Source: Novosphingobium sp. MW5 (GTDB taxonomy: Bacteria; Pseudomonadota; Alphaproteobacteria; Sphingomonadales; Sphingomonadaceae). From it: a DNA stretch of 64,000 nt. This document shows, piece by piece, positions 26,119-34,884 of the stretch (the stretch's first letter is position 1; each line of letters begins with the position of its first letter). Where the stretch lies: NCBI GenBank assembly GCA_025938935.1, contig JAPCWB010000001.1, positions 992,001-1,056,000 on the forward strand, given 5' to 3'. Position numbers and translations under genes: made by a program. The notes beneath the pieces are model-generated. The model saw only the letters and a list, made by a program, of their open reading frames with translations, was not told where the DNA came from and did no database searches.

Positions 26119-27539
26119 CCCGCCGCGTTCCAGCCGATGATGGCCTTGGTCTCGACATATTCGGCAAAGCCTTCGATGCCCCATTCGCGGCCGTTGCCCG
26201 AACGCTTGTAGCCGCCGAACGGCGCGTTGAAATCGAAGCCGCCGTTGACCCAGATCGCGCCGGTGCGCATCTTCTTCGACACGTCGCGCGCCACGCTCAG
26301 GTCCTCGCCCGAGACATAGCCGCCGAGGCCGAAATCGCTGTCATTGGCGATGTCCACCGCGTGATCGAGATCGTCGTAGCCGATGATCACCAGCACTGGG
26401 CCAAAGATTTCCTCGCGCGCGATGACCATGTCATTGGTGCCGACGAAGACGGTGGGGCGGACGAACCAGCCCTTGTCGATGCCCTCAGGACGCCCCGGGC
26501 CGCCGGCGATGAGCTGCGCGCCCTCGTCGATGCCCTTCTGGATGTAGTCCTGGATGATGTTGTACTGGCTCTTGGAGACGACCGGACCCATGGCGAAGTT
26601 GCCGGTGGGATCGCCCACGGTGACGCCATTGGCAGCCTCGGCCGCGGCGGCGACGGCTTCTTCCATGCGAGCGGCGGGCACCAGCAGGCGCGAGCCGGCC
26701 GAGCAGGTCTGGCCCGAATTGCCCATCATGCCCGCAGTCGCCCCGGCGACATTGCCGGCCATCGAGGCATCGTCGAGCACGATCCAGGCGGACTTGCCGC
26801 CCAGTTCAAGGCCGACACGCTTGACCGTATCGGCAGCGTCCTTCTGGATCTGCACGCCGACCGGCTCGGAGCCGGTGAACGAAATCATGTCGACGTCCTT
26901 GTGCCGCGAAAGCGCCGCACCGATGACGCTGCCCGCGCCCTGGACCATGTTGAACACGCCCGCCGGCACGCCGGCAGTGTGGAGGATCTCGGCAAGGATC
27001 TGCGCCGAATAGGGCGCGAGTTGCGGCGGCTTCAGGATCATCGTGCAGCCGGTGGCGAGGGCCGGGGCGATCTTCACGCAGGTCTGGTTCATCGGCCAGT
27101 TCCACGGGGTGATCAGCCCGCAGACGCCGATCGGCTCCTTGCGGATCATGGTGACGCCGCGCTCTTCCTCGAACTTGTAGGTCTTCAGAACTTCAAGCGC
27201 GGTGCCGATGTGGCCCTTGCCGAGCAGGGTGTGGAACCCGCAGCCGAGCGAGAGCGGAGCGCCCATTTCCTCGGTCACCGCCTCGCCCAGTTCACGCTCG
27301 CGGCGTTCGTATTCGGCGAGGATCGCCCCGAGCAGGTCGATGCGTTCGGCTACGGTCGAGACCGACCATGATGCGAAGGCGCGGCGGGCGGCGGCAACGG
27401 CCTTGTCGACATCGGCCTCGCTGCCGAGCGAGATCGTGCCCGAGACTTGCTCGGTCGCCGGGTTGATGACTTCGGCCGTCTTCGGCGTGATGGGATCGAC
27501 GAAAGCGCCGTCGATGTAGAACTGGGTGTAATTGCGCAT
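26115..27539 (-). CDS. Aldehyde dehydrogenase family protein
   Basis: 474 residues starting MRNYTQFYIDGAFVDP. ALDH motifs are complete: TPWNWPMNQ, FTGSEPVG, LELGGKSAW with the general-base glutamate, and NSGQTCSAGSR with the nucleophilic cysteine. It converts an aldehyde to an acid with NAD(P)+. It lies 160 bases downstream of the ThDP enzyme gene in the same direction, separated by a palindromic repeat, so it may oxidise the aldehyde released by that lyase. Confidence 0.93.
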   Translation of the reverse strand: MRNYTQFYIDGAFVDPITPKTAEVINPATEQVSGTISLGSEADVDKAVAAARRAFASWSVSTVAERIDLLGAILAEYERRERELGEAVTEEMGAPLSLGCGFHTLLGKGHIGTALEVLKTYKFEEERGVTMIRKEPIGVCGLITPWNWPMNQTCVKIAPALATGCTMILKPPQLAPYSAQILAEILHTAGVPAGVFNMVQGAGSVIGAALSRHKDVDMISFTGSEPVGVQIQKDAADTVKRVGLELGGKSAWIVLDDASMAGNVAGATAGMMGNSGQTCSAGSRLLVPAARMEEAVAAAAEAANGVTVGDPTGNFAMGPVVSKSQYNIIQDYIQKGIDEGAQLIAGGPGRPEGIDKGWFVRPTVFVGTNDMVIAREEIFGPVLVIIGYDDLDHAVDIANDSDFGLGGYVSGEDLSVARDVSKKMRTGAIWVNGGFDFNAPFGGYKRSGNGREWGIEGFAEYVETKAIIGWNAAG

Positions 27540-27594
27540 GTCCTGCTCCCGTTGTCTTTGGCGAACGGGAGAGGCGCAGCGGCCCGATCCTCAA

Positions 27595-27681
27595 TTCGTC
27601 ATTGCGAGCGAAGCGAAGCAATCCAGGGGCTTCGCATTCCGCCCTAGATTGCTTCGTCGCTGCGCTCCTCGCAATGACGAA
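27595..27681. repeat. Palindromic repeat element, TTCGTCATTGCGAG family, second copy
   Basis: Same outer arms as the copy at 21117 (TTCGTCATTGCGAGCG...CTCGCAATGACGAA), with a different centre. It occupies the gap between the ThDP enzyme and aldehyde dehydrogenase genes. Confidence 0.85.
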
Positions 27682-27699
27682 CTGATTTCATGGTGATCC

Positions 27700-29487
27700 T
27701 TACTGCGTGCCTTCGGCGTACCAGGTGCGGAAGCGTTCGTACTTCGGCATTTCTTCCGAGTTCGCCTTGGGATCGATCGGTACGTGGATCACCGAGGGGC
27801 CGCCGCCTGCCTTGATGTGGGCATAGGCGCGCTCGATGGCCGGGCCGATGTCCTGCGCCGTGGCAACGAATTCGCCGCGTGCGCCAAGGCCTTCGGCGAT
27901 CTTGTCAAAGCGGACCTTGTCGGACCAGTGCGTGCCGGTTTCTGCCGTGCCCTGGCCGAAGGTGCGCTTGTAGACGCCCACTTCAAGGCCCCACTGGAAG
28001 TCGACCGCGACCACGCAGACCAGCGGCAGGTTCTTGCGCACCGCGACTTCGAGTTCGCCGATGTGGAACAGGAACGAGCTGTCCGAGGTGACGAGCATGC
28101 CGGGACGCGCCACGCCCGTTTCTGCCTGGTCCGCCAGCAGCGCGCCGTTGGCATAGGGCAGGCCGGTGCCGATGTGGCCGTAGTTCTGGTTCCAGATCAC
28201 GTCGTGCGGCTTGCACTGGTTATAGGTCCAGCCGAAGATCACCGAAGCGCCGCCATCGCGGATCATGATGCCTTCGGGCGGGAAGTGCTTGGTCGCCTCG
28301 ACGATGAAGCGGCTGGTGTGGCAGGCGACATTGCCGGTGCCGTCGCTCTTGCTCAGGGTTTCCTCGGCCAGTTCGGCCAGTTCTTCCGCGCCGTCCTTCA
28401 TGAAGCGCTGCAGGCCGGGGGCTTCTGCACGGCCTTCACCCAGTGCGCGGGTCAGCTGTGGCACCACGGCGCGGACGTCACCGACCAGCGGGATGTCGAT
28501 CGGGCGGTTGACGCCGATCGCGGTCGCGTCCTGCTGGACGTAGATCCACTTGCGGGTGGCTTCGCCATCGTACCAGTGGCGCCAGCGGCCGAAGTGCAGC
28601 GGTTCGCCGAGTTCGGTGCCGAGCGCGACGACAACGTCGCATTCCTCTACCGCGTCGATCGAGGCGTCGGAGAACACGTACTGGAAGGTGCGGTCCTCAA
28701 GCCCCTTGATATAGGAAGTGCCGCCCGAGGTCTGGATCACCGGGCAGTTCATCTTGAGCGCCAGTTCCTTCACCGCTTCGCCCGACTTGGTGGTGTGCAC
28801 CGCGTGGCCGACGAGGAGGATCGGGTTCTTCGCTTCCATGATCGCCTTGGCCGCTTCGGCCAGGCGGTCACCGTCCGCGCCCTGCTGGGTCAGGCGGTAG
28901 CGGTGCGGCGGCAGGACCGGTGTATCCTCTACTTCCTCAAGGATCACGTTCGACGGATATTCGATGTAGCAGGGGCCCGGCGTGCCCGACATGGCCACGC
29001 GGATCGCCTCGCGCACGATCTCGTCGGTCTGGTCGGCATATTCGATCACGCCCGAATACTTGACCGAATCCTGGATCATCGGTTCCTGGCGGACAAACTG
29101 GATGCGGCCGCGGCGGATGCGCTGTTCGGTGATGCGGGCGCGCTGGCCGCCGAGGAAGATGACCGGCGAGTTCTCGACCTTGCAGCACTGGATCGCGGGC
29201 ATCAGGTTGGCGAGGCCCGGTCCGAGCGTGCCGAAACAGACGGCGGGCTTGCCGGTGATGCGGCTGGCGGCTTCGGCCATGAAGCCGGCGGCAGCTTCGT
29301 GGCGGGGCGAAACCACGGTCCAGCCGCGGCTTTCCGCTTCAAGGCAGAGGTGGACGAAGTTGGGATCGGGGATGCCGAACAGGGTCTTGATGCCTTCGGC
29401 CTCGAACAGGTCGAGCAGGCGCTTGTAAACGGGCACGCCCTTGGGCTTGGTGCCGGCGTCGGCGGCGGGCGTATCGGCGTAGCTCAT
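27700..29487 (-). CDS. ThDP-dependent enzyme, acetolactate synthase/2-hydroxyacyl-CoA lyase-like
   Basis: 595 residues starting MSYADTPAADAGTKPKGVPVY. The N-terminal domain has FGIPDPNF and the ThDP-activating glutamate in SPRHEAAAGFMAEA; the central domain has ILLVGHAVH; the C-terminal cofactor domain has YGHIGTGLPYANGAL. The metal-diphosphate motif is atypical: SDSSF replaces GDGSF, and VVAVDFQW stands where an Asn-Asn pair is usual. Family reactions include acetolactate synthesis, oxalyl-CoA decarboxylation and 2-hydroxyacyl-CoA cleavage. With an aldehyde dehydrogenase downstream and a CoA ligase and CaiB nearby, lyase activity is favoured by context only. Confidence 0.87.
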   Translation of the reverse strand: MSYADTPAADAGTKPKGVPVYKRLLDLFEAEGIKTLFGIPDPNFVHLCLEAESRGWTVVSPRHEAAAGFMAEAASRITGKPAVCFGTLGPGLANLMPAIQCCKVENSPVIFLGGQRARITEQRIRRGRIQFVRQEPMIQDSVKYSGVIEYADQTDEIVREAIRVAMSGTPGPCYIEYPSNVILEEVEDTPVLPPHRYRLTQQGADGDRLAEAAKAIMEAKNPILLVGHAVHTTKSGEAVKELALKMNCPVIQTSGGTSYIKGLEDRTFQYVFSDASIDAVEECDVVVALGTELGEPLHFGRWRHWYDGEATRKWIYVQQDATAIGVNRPIDIPLVGDVRAVVPQLTRALGEGRAEAPGLQRFMKDGAEELAELAEETLSKSDGTGNVACHTSRFIVEATKHFPPEGIMIRDGGASVIFGWTYNQCKPHDVIWNQNYGHIGTGLPYANGALLADQAETGVARPGMLVTSDSSFLFHIGELEVAVRKNLPLVCVVAVDFQWGLEVGVYKRTFGQGTAETGTHWSDKVRFDKIAEGLGARGEFVATAQDIGPAIERAYAHIKAGGGPSVIHVPIDPKANSEEMPKYERFRTWYAEGTQ

Positions 29488-29690
29488 GGCTCAACTCTTC
29501 CCTGAATGTCTGGTCCGATTGCGGACACGGTCAATTTCCAGCCTCGCGGATTGCCCAAGTTGATACCCTGCCGCAATGGCAAAGCGGGACGCTCCAGCGA
29601 TGGAATCAGGGCGCGGCGCGGGCGGCTTGATCGCCAGGGGCGCGGCGCGCTAGCGACGCGGGACAGGACAGACGGGAAGGATTGATCGCC

Positions 29691-30140
29691 ATGGCAAAGT
29701 TCGACGCAAACCAGGCTGCCGACGTGCTGGCGATCCACCAGGTCATCAACGAATGGGCCTATGAGATGGACGTGCACAACGGCCTGTCGATGGGTCCGCT
29801 GCTCACGCCGGACTGCCAGTACGTCGTGCGCGGGGAACTGCGCGATGGCCGCGATGCGGTGCTTGCCTTCTACAAGGGCCGGCTCGGCGAATTCCCCGAT
29901 GGCCCGCCGATCCACCGCCATGCGCTCGCCAACCACCGCGTCACCTTCAAGTCGGCGGACGAGGCGCGCTGCGATTTCAACCTGACCTATTTTTCCAGCG
30001 TGGTGACGAAGATGGGCGCGGACGTTGCCGACCCGCTGTCCTATGCCGACGTCTGGATGGACGTGCGGCGCGAGGCGGACGGCCACTGGCGGATCGCCAG
30101 CTTCGATTCCGCGCCAGTGTTCGTGCGCTCGGCAAAATAG
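29691..30140 (+). CDS. SnoaL-like/NTF2-fold protein
   Basis: 149 residues starting MAKFDANQAADVLAIHQVIN, with GGGAAGG 10 bases before the ATG. The pattern of an N-terminal helix (INEWAYEMDVH), RGELRDGRDAVLAFY and a strand-rich C-terminal half ending HWRIASFDSAPVF fits the SnoaL_4/NTF2 fold. Members are small cyclases, isomerases, hydroxylating-dioxygenase small subunits or dehydratases. It is alone on the plus strand, convergent with the EthD gene. The reaction is unknown. Confidence 0.78.
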   Translation: MAKFDANQAADVLAIHQVINEWAYEMDVHNGLSMGPLLTPDCQYVVRGELRDGRDAVLAFYKGRLGEFPDGPPIHRHALANHRVTFKSADEARCDFNLTYFSSVVTKMGADVADPLSYADVWMDVRREADGHWRIASFDSAPVFVRSAK

Positions 30141-30159
30141 ATCGCCTGCAAGGGGACAG

Positions 30160-30573
30160 TCAGTCCCCGTGGATGACTTCCACCCGCGTGGGCTCGCCCT
30201 GCGGCCCCATGGGAGAATCGTACTCGATCACCGTGCAGACCGGATTGTCGTGGCTGGCGAAGAGGTTGAGCTCGTCCTCCTTGATCGCGGGCAGCCGCGA
30301 GGGATCTGAAATGATGCGCTGCGAGTTCTCGAAATCCTCGCGGCTGTTCCACCAGATTTCCATCAGGCAGTCATAGCCGGGATCGTGGACCTCTCCCGTT
30401 ACCGGGTTCTTTTCGGGCACGAGGTAGCGGCGGACATAGCGCTGGGCACCCGGCAACGAAGGCGCGCGGCCCTGCCGCTTGGACAGCTGCGAGTGCTGGT
30501 TCTCGTAATAGTCGAGGAACTCGTCCGTGGTCATGTCGGGACGTTTGCGGAAAAAGCAGATCTGCTTGAACAT
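30160..30573 (-). CDS. EthD-domain protein
   Basis: 137 residues starting MFKQICFFRKRPDMTTDEFL, after AAGGACG. The RPDMTTDEFLDYYENQHS segment is the EthD/dimeric ferredoxin-like barrel signature, and YVRRYLVPE fits as well. EthD-like proteins are small accessory or isomerase proteins in degradation clusters. It begins 5 bases after the NHL-repeat gene and so is the last gene of that leftward operon. Confidence 0.85.
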   Translation of the reverse strand: MFKQICFFRKRPDMTTDEFLDYYENQHSQLSKRQGRAPSLPGAQRYVRRYLVPEKNPVTGEVHDPGYDCLMEIWWNSREDFENSQRIISDPSRLPAIKEDELNLFASHDNPVCTVIEYDSPMGPQGEPTRVEVIHGD

Positions 30574-30578
30574 CGTCC

Positions 30579-32174
30579 TTACTCCGGCTTCAGCGCCAGC
30601 ACCGATCCTTCGGCGCTGCCGGCAATGTAGATCGTGCCGTTGGCGCCGGCGGTGATGCCCGACATGGTCCACATCGGCCCGCAGAAGATGCCGATGCCGC
30701 CAAGCCGCGGCATCTCCATGCCCGCTGGCGCACCGACCGGCAGGCTTGAGGCGAGCACTTCGCGCGCGCCGCCCGACAGGTCGGTGGAGAGCAGTTCCTT
30801 GGCGCGAACGTCGAGGATGAGCAGTCGCCCGCCGCTGATGGCCAGACCCTCGGGGCGGCCAAGTCCGTCGATCACAGTCTCGGCCCGTCCACCGGCGATC
30901 TTGACCACGCGGCCGGCGTCGGTTTCCGACACATAGATCGTGCCGTCCGGGCCGATGGCGACACCGCTAGGCTTGTCGAGTCCGCTGGCGAGGTCTTCGA
31001 CGTTGCCGTCCTTGGCGCTTTGCACCTTGCCGGTCTGGGCGTCGGTGAAGACCACCGCGCCGTCCGCCGCGACCGCCACGCCCATCGGCACGCCAAGCCC
31101 GGAGGCGAGGACTTCGCTTTCCTCCGCAGCGGGGCGGAACTTCGCAACCGTGCCAGCCGCCGTGGTCACTACCCATTCGCCCGGGGCAGATGCCGCGACA
31201 TCGCGCGTCCAGCCGGGGAAGCCGGGTGAGAACAGGTGGCCGACCAGCTGCGGATCGCCGCCCGATGCGAGGGTATAGACAAAGCCGCCATCGGCGATGA
31301 ACAGCGAGCCGTCCGGGCCGACAGCCAGCCCCAGCGGCCATTGCAGCCCACGTTCGAGCAGCGGCTTGGCCACGCCGGGCGCGGTGATTTCGTGGATCGA
31401 GCCGGTGATATGGCTGACGAAAATGCGCTTGCCGACAAAGGTCACGTTGTCGAGCCCCGGCCCGATGTTGGCCAGCACTTCCTGCGATCCGGTGCGCGGA
31501 TCGACTTTCAGCACTTGCCCCGAATGGACCTGCGTCGAAACGATGTAGCCATCGGGATGGAACTTCACCGAGTCCGGAACACCGAGGTCTTTCGCCACGA
31601 CTTCGGGCTCGCCGCCATCCAGTCCGATGCGCCAGATTTCGTTCGCGCCCTGCGCGGGGAAATAGAGTTTGCCGTCGGGGCCGACATCGAAAGCATTGAC
31701 CATCGGTACGTGCTCGAGAAGCACCTTGGGTGCACCGCCATTGCGGTCCAGTTCCATGATGCGTGCATCGAGCGTCAGTTCGCCGACGATCAGCCGGCCC
31801 TGATGAAAGGTGATCGGGTTGGCCGTGTTGATCTCGCCCTGCAGCACTTGCGCGGAGCCGTTTGGGCGCAGCACGGAAACGCGGTTGAGCGTGATTTCGG
31901 TGCAATAGAGGTTGCCCTCATCATCGAAAACCAGGTCGTCCGGTGCGGTAATGCCGCCGCCGATTGCGGTCAGGGCCGAGACCTCGCCGCTGTCGGGATC
32001 GATGGTCGAAACGCGGCTGCCGGCGACCTGCGCGACATAGATCTTGCCGTCCGCGCCCGTGCGGATGCCGTTCGCCCCGGCCAGTCGGCTCGGGCGGGTG
32101 GCGCGGGTCAGCGTCCAGCCTTCGGCCACTTGCGCGGACGGATTTTCTGCAGGGCGGCCGCTTGCCAAGGTCAT
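30579..32174 (-). CDS. SMP-30/NHL-type beta-propeller protein
   Basis: 531 residues without a signal peptide. Repeated blades read as GPDGKLYFPAQGANEIWRI, GPDGSLFIADGGFVYTL and GPDGTIYVSETDAGRVVKI, with the DGxxYV pattern of gluconolactonase/SMP-30 and NHL propellers. The number of blades suggests two propeller domains in tandem. SMP-30 proteins are metal-dependent lactonases, but no specific metal ligands could be assigned. It lies within an operon with EthD and SDR genes, so hydrolysis of a lactone intermediate is possible. Confidence 0.82.
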   Translation of the reverse strand: MTLASGRPAENPSAQVAEGWTLTRATRPSRLAGANGIRTGADGKIYVAQVAGSRVSTIDPDSGEVSALTAIGGGITAPDDLVFDDEGNLYCTEITLNRVSVLRPNGSAQVLQGEINTANPITFHQGRLIVGELTLDARIMELDRNGGAPKVLLEHVPMVNAFDVGPDGKLYFPAQGANEIWRIGLDGGEPEVVAKDLGVPDSVKFHPDGYIVSTQVHSGQVLKVDPRTGSQEVLANIGPGLDNVTFVGKRIFVSHITGSIHEITAPGVAKPLLERGLQWPLGLAVGPDGSLFIADGGFVYTLASGGDPQLVGHLFSPGFPGWTRDVAASAPGEWVVTTAAGTVAKFRPAAEESEVLASGLGVPMGVAVAADGAVVFTDAQTGKVQSAKDGNVEDLASGLDKPSGVAIGPDGTIYVSETDAGRVVKIAGGRAETVIDGLGRPEGLAISGGRLLILDVRAKELLSTDLSGGAREVLASSLPVGAPAGMEMPRLGGIGIFCGPMWTMSGITAGANGTIYIAGSAEGSVLALKPE

Positions 32175-32270
32175 CGCACTCTCCCGGTTTATCTGGCGCG
32201 CAATGTTCCGCCCCGGCGCGCCAAGCGCAACCGGGAATTGCCCTGCGCCGCCGCGCCGGTGCGATGCCTT

Positions 32271-33180
32271 TTAGCTGCCCACCATGCCGAAGCTGGTGCC
32301 AAGATGTGCGCCAAAGCCGCCCTCGGCGGGGTGGAAGGTGAGATTGTTCGACGTATCGCGGATGGCATCGAGGTTTTCCGCCACGGAATCGATCGACCAG
32401 TCCTTGTGCCAGACGCCGTGCGTCTCGGTCACATAGACCCGCGCCATGCGGCCGGCGACGGCGGCGTAGATTTCGGCGCTCACCGCGCAGTCCTCATGGG
32501 CGAGATAGCCGACCATCGGCGCGACCAGCGCAGGGTCCATCGGCGGGAACTGGCTGGTGTCGATGCCCTCGGCCATGCGCGTCACCGCGCCGGGGAGGAT
32601 GACATTGCTCTTCACGCCGAATTCATTGCCCTCGACGCTGATCGCATTGTTCAGCCCGATCATGCTCGCCTTCGACATGGCGTAATGCACGGTCTGCGGC
32701 ATGGTGTAGATGCCGCCGATCGATCCGGTCAGCACGACCCGGCCATAGCCCGCCGCCTTCATCACCGGGAAAGCCGGGCGCACGACATTGAACGCGCCCA
32801 TCATGTGGACGTCGACCAGCGCGCGGAAGGCTTCGTGGGTGATCTCGTCGAGCAGAATCGAAGCGGGTGTTGCCGGCGTTGTGGATCAGCGCGTCGATCC
32901 GGCCCCATGTGTCGAGCGCGGCCTGGATGATCGCCTTGCCGCCATGTTCGGTCGCGACGCTTTCGGTGCAGGCGACAGCTTCGCCGCCTTCGGCCTTGAT
33001 CTGGTCGACCGCCTGCTGCGCCACCGACGTGTCAGCGCCCGAACCGTCGAGTGCGGAGCCGTTGTCGTTGATCACGATCTTCGCGCCCAGGCTGGCGAGC
33101 AGCCGCGCATATTCGAAGCCAAGCCCGCGGCCCGATCCGGTGATGACGGCGACACGGCCATCGAAGCGACGTTGGGTCAT
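32271..33180 (-). CDS. SDR, MFE-2-like (frameshifted)
   Basis: A paralogue of the SDR at 20194. The first frame gives MTQRRFDGRVAVITGSGRGLG and IDALIHNAGNTRFDS. Near 32850-32857 one extra base shifts the frame, and the second part (LDEITHEAFRALVDVHMMGAF, YAMSKAS with the YxxxK pair, VYVTETHGVWHKDWSID) reads in another. Removing one base restores about 302 residues. It is predicted to oxidise a 3-hydroxyacyl-CoA or similar alcohol. The frameshift fits the indel pattern seen in seven other genes here. Confidence 0.85.
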
Positions 33181-33200
33181 CTATGAACTCCTCAATTGCT

Positions 33201-33333
33201 CGTCATCCCGGCGCAGGCCGGGACCCAGCTCTATAAATTGGACGCGGCAGCGTCTTTGGCGCGGGCTAACGAAGTAGAGCCGCCAAGCGGCGTGTTTGCG
33301 GTTCGCTGGGTCCCGGCCTGCGCCGGGATGACG
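33201..33333. repeat. Palindromic repeat element, CGTCATCCCGGCGCAGG family
   Basis: Perfect arms of about 26 bases, starting CGTCATCCCGGCGCAGGCCG on the left and ending CCTGCGCCGGGATGACG on the right, enclose a loop of about 80 bases. It separates two SDR genes of one apparent operon. Confidence 0.85.
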
Positions 33334-33347
33334 TAAAAGGGCATTGC

Positions 33348-34205
33348 TCAGACCGGCCCGAAGATCGGCGCGCCGCGCTCTTCGCGTAAGCTCGGGATCG
33401 TGCGGCCATCCTTGTCGGTAACGCCGTAAGCCTGCGCCAGTTCGGCAACGATCCAGCTGCCGCCGGTGCGCTCCATCAGGTCGGGCGCGCCGGCCAGTGC
33501 GGTCACCACCCGGCCCACGAATTCGGGCGAGGAACCCACCGCCGAATTGAGCTGGCTCGCCATGCCCGGCACGGTCTTCAGGTTCTCGATCGCGCGTTCG
33601 GTGTAGGTAAATCCCTGCCACAACGAGACGCTGGCCACGCCGTGCGGCTTCAATTCAACGCCCATGTCGCGCGCCATGCGGTCGGTCGCGGACTTGGCCG
33701 TGCCGAACATCACGTCATAGGTATAGGTGCGCCCGACATAGCCCGACATGAAGGCGATCAGCCCGGACTTCTGCGGCACCATGATCTTCGCGGCATGGTG
33801 GCTGGCGATGAAGGCGGCGCGCACGCCGACCTCCCAGATGTCCCATTCGTCCGCCAGCGGCTTTTCCCAGAAGCCCTTGCGCTCGGTCATCGATGCCGGG
33901 ATCGACATCGCATTGTTGACCAGAATGTCGAGCCGACCCTGTTCAGCCTGTACGCGGGCAAACAGCGCTTCGATCGCGGCATCGTCATGCAAGTCGAGCG
34001 CGACGCCGACACCCTTGACGCCGCGCGCCTCGATCTCCGCGAGCGTTTCGCCGATCGTACCCGGCAGCGGACTGGCCCCGGCATCGACCGTGCGCGCGGT
34101 GACGTAAACAGTCGCCCCCGCTTCGGCGAGCACGCAGGCGGTGCCTTTGCCGATACCCCGGCTCGCCCCGGTGACGACCGCGACCTTACCCGCAAGCGGT
34201 TTCAT
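33348..34205 (-). CDS. SDR, DHRS1-like, with Phe in place of catalytic Tyr
   Basis: 285 residues starting MKPLAGKVAVVTGASRGIGKG. The cofactor loop TGASRGIG and VNNA are intact and a serine lies in AFMSGYVG, but the YxxxK position reads FGTAK (MFGTAKSATDRMA), so the proton-donating tyrosine is phenylalanine. The long C-terminal region and LDILVNNAMS resemble the DHRS1 branch. It may be inactive as a normal dehydrogenase or use another residue. It overlaps the SnoaL-like gene upstream by one base (TGATG), so the two are coupled. Confidence 0.85.
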   Translation of the reverse strand: MKPLAGKVAVVTGASRGIGKGTACVLAEAGATVYVTARTVDAGASPLPGTIGETLAEIEARGVKGVGVALDLHDDAAIEALFARVQAEQGRLDILVNNAMSIPASMTERKGFWEKPLADEWDIWEVGVRAAFIASHHAAKIMVPQKSGLIAFMSGYVGRTYTYDVMFGTAKSATDRMARDMGVELKPHGVASVSLWQGFTYTERAIENLKTVPGMASQLNSAVGSSPEFVGRVVTALAGAPDLMERTGGSWIVAELAQAYGVTDKDGRTIPSLREERGAPIFGPV

Positions 34206-34741
34206 CAGAACGGCTTGCCGGCAAAGAATGCGACGGAGGCATCGTCCTTCACCCGGCCGGTGTAGTTCGGTCCGTGGAAGGGATAGCCCATGATGCCCGT
34301 GCTCCAGTCGGCGCTGGCGCCCCAGTCCTGATACCAGTCATAGAGCATGGTGCGGTGCGCGATGGCCCATTTGCCGTCACGCTTTTCCATGCTGTCGAGA
34401 TAGCGCCCGCCGATGCAGGTATCGCGCTCGCCGGTTTCCGGTCCCATGTCGACGCGGTGGTAGGAGATGACATAGGTTTCAGCCTTGGCCGTATCGCCAT
34501 CCAGATCGATCACCGTCTGGCCCAGCACATGCTGGGTGTTGGTGATCGCATCCGCCCCCGGCGTGACCCAGGCGAGGTATTCGGGAAAGCTGCCCTTGTA
34601 CATGGCATAGTCGAAGGTCGAATCCGGCCAGAAGCAGGCAGAGAGCACCTCCGGCTGGCGGCGGTCCTCACCGCGCGCGAGGCGGGCCACGCAATCGCGG
34701 ATCGCTTCCTTGTCGATCAGGGCCTGAACGGCGGCTTCCAT
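34205..34741 (-). CDS. SnoaL-like/NTF2-fold protein, second copy
   Basis: 178 residues starting MEAAVQALIDKEAIRDCVAR; this ATG at 34741 has GGGAGA 9 bases upstream, whereas the ATG at 34747 is too close. The helix IRDCVARLARGEDRR, FWPDSTFDYAMYKG and a C-terminal GKWAIAHRTMLYDWYQDW fit the SnoaL_4 domain seen in dioxygenase small subunits, dehydratases and cyclases. It is first in the leftward operon and coupled to the SDR. The reaction is unknown. Confidence 0.8.
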   Translation of the reverse strand: MEAAVQALIDKEAIRDCVARLARGEDRRQPEVLSACFWPDSTFDYAMYKGSFPEYLAWVTPGADAITNTQHVLGQTVIDLDGDTAKAETYVISYHRVDMGPETGERDTCIGGRYLDSMEKRDGKWAIAHRTMLYDWYQDWGASADWSTGIMGYPFHGPNYTGRVKDDASVAFFAGKPF

Positions 34742-34884
34742 CTGCATTCTCCCAATTGCTTTGATCAAGTGTTCAACGCTTCTCCATCCGAGTGCAAGCG
34801 CGGCTGCGATATTGGACAGGTTGGTGGCAAACGCCTTGGCCTTTCGGCGATCACGGGGAACAACGGGTGTGAGAGGAGAGCAAC

